Below, piece by piece: positions 53,910 to 59,789 of a stretch of 59,789 nt of DNA. The DNA is from Gemmatimonadota bacterium (GTDB taxonomy: Bacteria > Gemmatimonadota > Gemmatimonadetes > Longimicrobiales > RSA9), in assembly GCA_007126035.1 (NCBI GenBank), contig SLCC01000123.1:1-59789 (forward strand), given 5' to 3'. Positions within the stretch are counted from its first letter, which is position 1, and the number at the start of each line of letters is the position of its first letter. Under the pieces are notes generated by a model. That model made no database searches. It was not told the DNA's origin and saw only the letters and a program-made list of their open reading frames with translations. Position numbers and translations under genes: made by a program.

Positions 53910-55088
53910 ATGACAACCAGGCTGTTCACCTCCGAGTCGGTGACGGAGGGACATCCGGACAAGATAGCGGACCAGATAAGCGACGCGGTGCTGGATGCCG
54001 TCCTGGCCGAGGACGCTGGCGGGCGCGTGGCCTGCGAGGTGCTGGTCACCACTGGGCTCGTGGTATTGACCGGCGAGATCACCACCGATACGCCGCCAGA
54101 CTACGCCACCCTGGCCCGGGGGACGGTATCGTCCATCGGCTACCGTGATTCCAGCTGGGGGATCGACGGCGATACCTGCGGTGTGCTGGTCTCCATCGAC
54201 CGACAGTCGCCGGACATCAGTCAGGGCGTGGACCCGGGCGGCGCCGGCGACCAGGGCATGATGTTCGGCTACGCGGTGGACGAGACGGCGGAGCTCATGC
54301 CCGCGCCCATCGTGCTGGCCCACCGGCTGACCCACCGGCTGGCGGAGCTGCGGCACGAAGGCCGGTTGCCCTGGCTCCGGCCGGACGGCAAGGCCCAGGT
54401 CACCATCGAATATGGCGGGGACCGACCCCTCCGGGTCCATACGGTGGTGGTGAGTACACAGCACTCGGCGGACATCGGGCTGGACGACGTCCGGGAGGCG
54501 GTGATCAGGGACGTGATCACCCCCGTCATGCCTGCGGAGCTCTACGACCCCGATCACTGCATATTCCACGTCAACCCCACGGGCAGGTTCGTCGTGGGCG
54601 GCCCCCACGGCGATGCCGGGCTCACCGGCCGCAAGATAATCGTGGACACATACGGCGGCGCTGGCCATCATGGGGGTGGCGCCTTCAGCGGGAAGGACCC
54701 GACCAAGGTGGACCGGTCCGGCGCCTACGCTGCCAGGTGGGCGGCCAAGAACGTGGTGGCCGCCGGGCTGGCCAGGCGGTGCGAGATCCAGTTGGCGTAC
54801 GCCATCGGGGTGGCGGAGCCCGTATCGATCCACGTGGACACGTTCCGGACGGGCAAGCTGCCCGACCAGCAGATCGCCGATGCCGTGGCCGCGGTCTTCG
54901 ATTTCCGGCCCCGAGCCATCATCGAGACGCTGCGGCTGGACCAGCCCATCTACAAGCCCACGGCCGCATACGGCCACTTCGGCCGGCCACCGCGGGAGAG
55001 GTCGGTGAACGGCATGCAGGTCATGCTGTTCCCATGGGAGCGGACGGACCGGGCGGACGATTTGCGGCAAGCGTCGGCGGTGGGCTGA
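53910..55088 (+). CDS. metK: S-adenosylmethionine synthetase
   Basis: Makes SAM from methionine and [25 protein letters not shown] is the N-terminal signature; [13 protein letters not shown] and [22 protein letters not shown] are the classic second and third motifs, with [20 protein letters not shown] between. 392 residues is normal. SAM feeds the window's HemN and RlmD. No SAM riboswitch fits in the 52 bases upstream, and no convincing promoter is seen. Confidence 0.98.
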   Translation: MTTRLFTSESVTEGHPDKIADQISDAVLDAVLAEDAGGRVACEVLVTTGLVVLTGEITTDTPPDYATLARGTVSSIGYRDSSWGIDGDTCGVLVSIDRQSPDISQGVDPGGAGDQGMMFGYAVDETAELMPAPIVLAHRLTHRLAELRHEGRLPWLRPDGKAQVTIEYGGDRPLRVHTVVVSTQHSADIGLDDVREAVIRDVITPVMPAELYDPDHCIFHVNPTGRFVVGGPHGDAGLTGRKIIVDTYGGAGHHGGGAFSGKDPTKVDRSGAYAARWAAKNVVAAGLARRCEIQLAYAIGVAEPVSIHVDTFRTGKLPDQQIADAVAAVFDFRPRAIIETLRLDQPIYKPTAAYGHFGRPPRERSVNGMQVMLFPWERTDRADDLRQASAVG

Positions 55089-55095
55089 AGAAAGT

Positions 55096-55121
55096 GCCGG
55101 GTGACCGGTAGGGGTCCCGGC
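55096..55121 (+). terminator. Weak hairpin after metK
   Basis: GCCGGG (55096-55101) and CCCGGC (55116-55121) form a 6-bp stem with a 14-base loop, eight bases after the metK stop. It lies in a 208-base gap in which nothing else is recognised. No T-tract. Confidence 0.3.
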
Positions 55122-55296
55122 GGCCCAGTCAGGCGGTGCGGGCCGAGCTGGCCCGGACGAAGGGTGCTCCGGTGAACCTGGCCACCATTGCGGAGTACCC
55201 ATCTTTGGAGGCGGGCCCACCGATCGCGGCGGCCCCGACCATGAGGATTGCGAACCCCGGCGCGACCCAGAGCCGCGCAGCGGCAGCGGAGGGCCC

Positions 55297-55827
55297 ATGA
55301 TAGAAGTCACCGTACAGAGCCTCGGCCTCGACCGGAACTCCAACACGCCGGTGGTGATCCTGCAGGAGCGAGACGGCTCCAGGGTACTCCCCATCTGGAT
55401 CGGTCCCGGAGAGGCCAGCTCCATCGCCATGGAGCTGGCGGGCATGAACTTCAGCCGGCCCCTGACCCACGACCTGTTCGCGTCCGCCATTGCCGGGTTG
55501 GGCGGGTCGCTGAAGCGCGTCATCATCACAAAGGTGGTGGAGAACACCTACTACGCCGAGATGATCATCTCCCGGAACGGTGAGTTCTTCAGCCTGGACG
55601 CTCGACCGTCCGACTCCATAGCCATCGCCCTGAGAATGGACGCCGGGATCTACACCACGGAAGACCTGCTCGAGCACACTTCCATAGAGATCGCCGAGGC
55701 CTCGGACTTCGAAGAGTCCGGCGCCGAGGAGGAGGGCACCGAATCCGAGGAGATCCCCAAGCCGGAGGACCTGAAGGAGTACCTGCGCCGGCTGCATCCC
55801 GAGGACTTCGGCCGGTTCACCCCGTGA
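55297..55827 (+). CDS. Bifunctional nuclease (BFN/DUF151) family protein
   Basis: 176-residue member of the DUF151 bifunctional nuclease family. MIEVTVQSLGLDRNSNTPVVILQE, LPIWIGPGEASSIAMEL and FSLDARPSDSIAIALRMDAGIY are all characteristic. After residue 125 the protein becomes acidic (EEEGTESEEIPKPEDLKEYLRRLHPEDFG), a UVR-like or regulatory tail seen in some members. A plant homologue has RNase and DNase activity, but the bacterial function is unclear. GGAGGG lies just upstream of the ATG. It overlaps the next gene by four bases. Confidence 0.9.
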   Translation: MIEVTVQSLGLDRNSNTPVVILQERDGSRVLPIWIGPGEASSIAMELAGMNFSRPLTHDLFASAIAGLGGSLKRVIITKVVENTYYAEMIISRNGEFFSLDARPSDSIAIALRMDAGIYTTEDLLEHTSIEIAEASDFEESGAEEEGTESEEIPKPEDLKEYLRRLHPEDFGRFTP

Positions 55828-56486
55828 CCAGCAGCCTCCTCCTGCTCGCCTCGCTGCTGGTGCTGGCGACGCTGGGCACGCCCCATGCTTCCCGTGCCCA
55901 GGAGATCCAGGGCGTGGCAGTGGACGCGCGGGGTGAAGCACTGCCGGGTGTCACCGTCGCCCTCCATCGCGTGGACGAGGCGGCCGGCGGCTCGAACGTG
56001 GCAGCCACCACGACCGACGACCACGGTCGCTTCCAGTTCCAGGTAGAGCCGCCCGACTCCGCCCTCTACTTCGCCGCCATGCGCCACGACGGGCGCATGT
56101 ACATCGGGTCGCTGGCGCTGCCTGGGATCGAGCGGGTGACCGGCTACGTGCTGTCAGCCGACCCGTCGGCGGAGGCGGGCGCGGTGGCATCGGCCCTGTC
56201 CCGGGTAGGGGCCGCAGCAGCTCCCGACCAGCGTACAGGGACTGCGGGGCAGGGCGCCGCCCAGCTCACCGGTCAGGCAGCGGCCCTCGTGGCACTCCTG
56301 GCCCTCACTGCCGGGCTCCTGCTCGTCTTCACGGTCCCGCGTTACCGCCGCCGACGGACACGAGAAGCGTTGATCGAGTTGGCGTCGCTGGAGAATCGCC
56401 TGGCCTCGGAAGCCGACCAGGAGGACCGTGGCGAACTGGTCCTGAGACGAGACCAGTTGAGGGACCGCCTGGCGCCGCCCGCCTGA
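55824..56486 (+). CDS. Exported carboxypeptidase-regulatory-like domain protein with a C-terminal membrane anchor
   Basis: 220-residue protein. The signal peptide is SSLLLLASLLVLATLGTPHASRAQ; residues 25-105 are a carboxypeptidase regulatory (SpaA/CarboxypepD_reg) beta-sandwich (IQGVAVDARGEALPGVTVALHRV ... DDHGRFQFQV). A transmembrane helix, AALVALLALTAGLLLVF, lies near residue 160. The cytoplasmic C-terminus is basic then helical (ENRLASEADQEDRGELVLRR). It may anchor a surface or periplasmic sensor module. A GTG start overlaps the upstream stop; recO starts one base after its end. Confidence 0.8.
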   Translation: MTSSLLLLASLLVLATLGTPHASRAQEIQGVAVDARGEALPGVTVALHRVDEAAGGSNVAATTTDDHGRFQFQVEPPDSALYFAAMRHDGRMYIGSLALPGIERVTGYVLSADPSAEAGAVASALSRVGAAAAPDQRTGTAGQGAAQLTGQAAALVALLALTAGLLLVFTVPRYRRRRTREALIELASLENRLASEADQEDRGELVLRRDQLRDRLAPPA

Positions 56487-56487
56487 C

Positions 56488-57237
56488 ATGGCCCTGGCAA
56501 CGCTGGACGCCATCATCCTCCAGGCGTTCCCGTACAGCGAGACCAGCAAGATCCTGCGCCTTCTGACCCCCGGCCACGGCGTACAGTCGGTCATGGCGAA
56601 AGGGGCCAGGCGACTGCGTAGCCGATACGGCGGCATCCTGGAGCCCTTCACCGACGGCTTCGCCACCTTCTACCTGCGGCAGAACCGGGAACTCCACACC
56701 CTCAGCGACTTCGAGCTGGTCCGCCCGCGGCAGGCCCTGGGCCGCGACCTGGTGCGGTTCGGCGGCGCCTCCCTGCTGGCGGAGATCATGCTCCGCACCG
56801 CTAGCGAAGAGGCGGCCCCCGAGGTCTTCAGCCGCGTCCGCTCCGCCCTGGACAGGCTGGAGGCGGCTTCGCCCGAAACGGTGGAGGCCACTGCACTGGC
56901 CGAGACCTGGGCCCTGATAACCGCCCTGGGGTTCGGGCCGTCCCTGGATCGGTGCGTGGAATGTGGCGAAGCCGTGCCCGATGAAGGCGAGCTGTTCCTG
57001 GACTACGCCGCGGGAGGCGTCTTCTGTAAAGCTTGCCAGGGCGGCGGCGGCGGCGGGCGGGTCCTGCCGGAACCGGCGCGGGCGGACCTGCGGGCTCTCT
57101 CGGCGGGAGTCGTGGTGGAGTTGCCCCGCACTGGCGCCCACTGGCAGCTCCTGTCCCGGTTCCTGGCCTTCCACCTGGTGGATGCCGCCTCCCTCAGGTC
57201 TTTGGACTTCCTGTACGGAGCGCGAGGGGCTCAATGA
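56488..57237 (+). CDS. recO: DNA repair protein RecO
   Basis: Mediates RecA loading and strand annealing in the RecFOR pathway. The N-terminal OB fold includes DAIILQAFPYSETSKILRLLTPGHG and VMAKGARR; the C-terminal half has the zinc finger CVECG ... VFCKACQ. 249 residues is normal. The stop overlaps the selB ATG (ATGA), so the two genes are translationally coupled. Confidence 0.93.
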   Translation: MALATLDAIILQAFPYSETSKILRLLTPGHGVQSVMAKGARRLRSRYGGILEPFTDGFATFYLRQNRELHTLSDFELVRPRQALGRDLVRFGGASLLAEIMLRTASEEAAPEVFSRVRSALDRLEAASPETVEATALAETWALITALGFGPSLDRCVECGEAVPDEGELFLDYAAGGVFCKACQGGGGGGRVLPEPARADLRALSAGVVVELPRTGAHWQLLSRFLAFHLVDAASLRSLDFLYGARGAQ

Positions 57238-59114
57238 TCAGATCCATCATCGGGACCGGTGGCCACATTGACCACGGCAAGACAGCGCTGGTGGAGGCCC
57301 TCACCGGCGTCCGCACCGATCGTCTGCCCGAGGAGAAGCGCCGGGGCATCACCATCGACCTGGGCTTCGCGCGCATGGACCTGGAAGACGCGGCTATCGG
57401 ACTCGTGGACGTGCCAGGCCACGAGGACTTCGTCCGGAACATGGTGGCCGGCGCATCCGGCTTCGACCTCCTGCTGCTGGTGGTGGCGGCGGACGAGGGC
57501 GTCATGCCCCAGACCCGGGAGCACGTGGCCATTGCCCAGCTGCTGGGCGTGCCACGCGCCGTCGTCGCCCTGACCAAGACGGACCTGGTGGAGCCCGAGT
57601 GGCTGGAGCTGGCGCGTGATGACGTGGCCGAGTTCATGGCCGGTACGGGCTTCGCCGACGCCCGCATAGTCTCCACCTCCGCCGTCACCGGCGCCGGGCT
57701 CGACGAGCTACGGGCAGCCATCCGCACAGCCCTGCCCCCGAACCGGGGCCGAGCCGACGACCTGTTCCGTCTCCCCGTCGATCGCGTCTTCACCGTCCGC
57801 GGGACCGGGACCGTGATCACCGGTACCGTCTGGAGCGGATCCCTGGCCCGGGAGCAGCACGTCCGGGTCCTGCCCGGTGAGCTCACCGCCAGGGTGCGCG
57901 GACTCCAGGTCCACGGCGACGACGTGGAGCGCATCGAGCCCGGGCAACGGGCCGCCATCGCCCTGGCAGGGGTCGAGCGGGCTGAAGCAGGGCGGGGCAG
58001 CACGCTGGTCACCCACCGAGCCTGGACACCCACCAGGGCCACCACCATCCGGCTGCGGGTGATCCCCGGCTCGCGCTGGAGCATCAAGCACGGCCAGAGG
58101 ATCCGCGTCCACCTGGGGACCGGTGAGACCATGGCCAGGGCTTTCCTCATCGGCCATGAGCGCCTCGAACCGGGTAAGGGTTGCTGGGCCCAGCTCCGGT
58201 TCGAAGCGCCGGTGGTGGCACGCGCCGGTGACCGGGCCGTCATCCGGTCATACTCACCAGTCACCACCATCGGAGGGGGGATCATCGTGGAGCCATCGGC
58301 CCGGCGACGGCGGCGCCTCGAGCCCGCCGATGCGGCGTTCCTGGGCAAGCTGCTCGAGGCACCGCCCCTGGACCGCGTCGCCGGCCTGGTGACCAGGGCC
58401 GCCGTGGCCGGAGCCGACAGGGCCTCACTACCCATCATCACCGGCGCCACCCCGGCCCAGGTGGACGACGCGGTCACGGAGCACCAGATGGCCGTGGCGG
58501 GCGAGAGGTGCTTTTGCCGTGATGCCGTGGACCTGGTGGACCAGGCGCTCCGCGACGCTCTGGACTCGTATCACCATGAGCACCCGCTCCGGAGCGGCAT
58601 GGAGGTGGAGCAGTTGAGACGCGCCGCGCCCAGGGGGGCAGACCCGGCCCTGATCGCCCACGCCCTGGCTCTGCTGCTGGACCACGGTGAAATGGTGATA
58701 GCGAAAGGACGGATCGCCCGCACCGGCTTCGCACCCACTCTCACCGCCGATCAGGAGGCGATCCGGCAACGGATCCTGGCCACCTTCCATCAGGCCGGCT
58801 ACGCGCCCCCGAGATCGGATCAGCTGCAAGATGAGCTCGGATCCGTCGACCGCCTGGAGGAGCTGATCGCCATCCTCGAGACGGAGGGAAGCCTGGTGCG
58901 CCTCGAGCACCAACTCCTCATACACCGGGAACACCTAGAAGCCATCGTCCGGGACGTGCGCGCCAGGTTCGCCGGCCGCCAGGATGTCAGCCCCGCCGAG
59001 TTCCGGGAGGTGGTGCCCGCCTCACGACGACACCTCATCCCCATCCTCGAGCACCTGGACCGCACCGGTGTCACCGTGCGCGCAGGCGAGGGCCGGGCCG
59101 TACCCGGCCCCTGA
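57234..59114 (+). CDS. selB: Selenocysteine-specific translation elongation factor SelB
   Basis: GTPase that brings Sec-tRNA to UGA codons at SECIS elements. GTGGHIDHGKTALVEALTG (G1), RRGITIDLGFA (G2), DVPGHEDFVRNM (G3) and ALTKTDL (G4) match SelB rather than EF-Tu. Three beta-barrel domains follow, then winged-helix repeats in the last 220 residues (for example ILATFHQAGYAPPRSDQLQ and a final SRRHLIPILEHLDRTG motif). 626 residues is typical. The given ATG excludes an arginine-rich upstream extension overlapping recO. It implies a selenoprotein system, but selA, selC and selD are not in this window. Confidence 0.95.
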   Translation: MIRSIIGTGGHIDHGKTALVEALTGVRTDRLPEEKRRGITIDLGFARMDLEDAAIGLVDVPGHEDFVRNMVAGASGFDLLLLVVAADEGVMPQTREHVAIAQLLGVPRAVVALTKTDLVEPEWLELARDDVAEFMAGTGFADARIVSTSAVTGAGLDELRAAIRTALPPNRGRADDLFRLPVDRVFTVRGTGTVITGTVWSGSLAREQHVRVLPGELTARVRGLQVHGDDVERIEPGQRAAIALAGVERAEAGRGSTLVTHRAWTPTRATTIRLRVIPGSRWSIKHGQRIRVHLGTGETMARAFLIGHERLEPGKGCWAQLRFEAPVVARAGDRAVIRSYSPVTTIGGGIIVEPSARRRRRLEPADAAFLGKLLEAPPLDRVAGLVTRAAVAGADRASLPIITGATPAQVDDAVTEHQMAVAGERCFCRDAVDLVDQALRDALDSYHHEHPLRSGMEVEQLRRAAPRGADPALIAHALALLLDHGEMVIAKGRIARTGFAPTLTADQEAIRQRILATFHQAGYAPPRSDQLQDELGSVDRLEELIAILETEGSLVRLEHQLLIHREHLEAIVRDVRARFAGRQDVSPAEFREVVPASRRHLIPILEHLDRTGVTVRAGEGRAVPGP

Positions 59115-59125
59115 CTCCAGGGGCC
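59106..59125 (+). terminator. selB terminator hairpin
   Basis: GGCCCCTG and CAGGGGCC form a perfect 8-bp stem with an ACTC loop overlapping the selB stop codon. A short CT-rich stretch follows rather than a T-run. Confidence 0.5.
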
Positions 59126-59157
59126 CGCTCCTTGCAACCGGCGTCTGCACGAAATCC

Positions 59158-59187
59158 TTGACCAGCAGCAGTGGGGATCTGTACAAT
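59158..59187 (+). promoter_or_regulatory. Predicted strong promoter for the sorting-tail protein
   Basis: TTGACC (59158-59163), an 18-base spacer and TACAAT (59182-59187), each five of six consensus, the best match in the window. The start would be near 59194, giving a leader of about 80 bases. Confidence 0.65.
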
Positions 59188-59274
59188 GGACGTGGGCAAG
59201 AACTCTTACCTTCCGGAGTAGTTGGAGGGCGATCGGACACTCTGTTACCGAAATAGCTTCATGCAGAGGATACA

Positions 59275-59727
59275 ATGAGACGCCGCATGATAGCGGGCGT
59301 CATCTTCTGCTGCTTCCTCGCATTCTCCGGACTCTCCCTGACGGCGCAGGAAGCGGCGAGCGACGAGCCTGGTCGGGTAGCCGACGCCGGCTTCGAGCTC
59401 CAACAGAACTATCCCAATCCGTTCACCACCAGCACGCGGATACCCTTCCGTCTCGACCCGGTCCTGTTCGAGACCGGTCAGCCGGCAGTGGCGACCATGC
59501 GGGTCTTCAACGTGCTCCAGCAGCTGGTGGCGTATCCCACCGCCATCAACCACCCCACGGGTGAGGGCGCCGCCGTCCAGGGACTGGAATATTATTCGCC
59601 AGGCCGCCAGGAGGCGTTCTGGGACGCCCACGACCTGAACGGCAGGCAGGTGGCCGCCGGCATCTACTACGTCCAGCTAACGGTGAACGGTCGCCGGCAG
59701 ACCATGAAGATGATGGTGTCGAACTAG
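59275..59727 (+). CDS. Small secreted protein consisting mainly of a sorting-tail/FlgD-like domain
   Basis: 150-residue protein: signal peptide (GVIFCCFLAFSGLSLTAQ), a short acidic linker, then FELQQNYPNPFTTSTRIPFRL, the YPNPF hallmark of type IX secretion/FlgD-like C-terminal domains of the FCB group. Strand pairs MRVFNVLQQLV, FWDAHDLNGRQVAAGIYYVQL and a final MKMMVSN complete the Ig-like fold. Such domains normally cap large secreted proteins; here the passenger is essentially absent. AGAGGA precedes the ATG by about four bases. Confidence 0.85.
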   Translation: MRRRMIAGVIFCCFLAFSGLSLTAQEAASDEPGRVADAGFELQQNYPNPFTTSTRIPFRLDPVLFETGQPAVATMRVFNVLQQLVAYPTAINHPTGEGAAVQGLEYYSPGRQEAFWDAHDLNGRQVAAGIYYVQLTVNGRRQTMKMMVSN

Positions 59728-59734
59728 TACTTAG

Positions 59735-59763
59735 TTGCACAAGTTCGTAACATGACGTATCTT
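59735..59763 (+). promoter_or_regulatory. Predicted promoter for a gene crossing the right edge
   Basis: TTGCAC (59735-59740), a 17-base spacer and TATCTT (59758-59763) put the start near 59770, two bases before an ATG. The -10 is the same hexamer as at rlmD. Confidence 0.5.
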
Positions 59764-59771
59764 GCTTTCCC

Positions 59772-59789
59772 ATGGAGTTCGAGTACACC
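59772..59789 (+). CDS. Possible start of the next gene (cut by window end)
   Basis: Six codons (MEFEYT) open to the window edge, immediately downstream of the predicted promoter and without a ribosome-binding site, suggesting a leaderless gene. Too short to identify. Confidence 0.3.

Overview
The window is a GC-rich (roughly two-thirds G+C), densely coding bacterial chromosome segment. Every gene except one PDZ protein is on the plus strand, mostly in operons whose stop and start codons overlap by 4 to 20 bases. Several traits together point to a Gram-negative, FCB-group organism, most plausibly Gemmatimonadota: HPr kinase beside a mannose-family PTS, a C5-type haem operon, outer-membrane-like hypothetical proteins, and a terminal protein with a YPNPF sorting-tail domain. 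That placement is inference; no 16S rRNA or other phylogenetic marker was compared.

Layout. 1-92: 3' end of a group II intron (domains V and VI). 190-3428: non-oxidative pentose phosphate genes (split transketolase, rpiA, rpe). 3529-14779: a complete haem operon from glutamyl-tRNA to protohaem (hemH, a CcsA/HemX protein, hemA, hemC, hemD, hemB, hemL, hemE, hemN, hemY). 14900-21421: a four-gene flavin/iron-sulfur redox complex made of a NuoE-like subunit with an added zinc-ribbon domain, a NuoF-GltD fusion, a short NuoG/HoxU-like subunit, and a GltB-like FMN protein lacking the normal glutamate synthase [3Fe-4S] motif and glutaminase domain. It resembles electron-bifurcating HydBC/Stn modules in a different domain arrangement and is the best candidate here for an undescribed system. 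21512-23144: two paralogous exported four-cysteine proteins flanking tRNA-Leu(UAA). 23232-28604: PDZ protein (minus strand), small membrane protein, rnz, cmk, and rpsA with long low-complexity arms. 28605-29230: the only long gap, holding a tandem repeat.

29231-38065: a periplasmic-binding lipoprotein and a propionyl-CoA to succinyl-CoA block (carboxyltransferase, biotin carboxylase, biotin carrier, methylmalonyl-CoA mutase catalytic subunit), interrupted by a conserved unknown protein and rlmD. 38093-43096: FmdB-type zinc ribbon, argS, a PfkB kinase, purM and an outer-membrane-like protein. 43130-47062: riboflavin operon ribD-ribE-ribBA-ribH followed by nusB. 47059-53857: a glycosyltransferase, then hpf, hprK and a full mannose-type PTS (EIIA, EIIB, EIIC, EIID, HPr, EI). 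53910-59114: metK, a bifunctional-nuclease-family protein, an exported regulatory-domain protein, recO and selB. 59275-59727: a small secreted sorting-tail-like protein; another gene may begin at the right edge.

Functional links. The haem and riboflavin blocks supply cofactors (haem, FMN, FAD) that redox complexes such as the one between them would use. The carboxylase and mutase genes form a propionate route into the TCA cycle. The hpf-hprK-PTS block looks like a phosphorylation-based carbon-state sensor with possible sugar uptake. Predicted promoters follow a TTGnnn - 17/18 bp - TAnnnT pattern, and three of them place the start codon almost at the transcription start, suggesting leaderless mRNAs.
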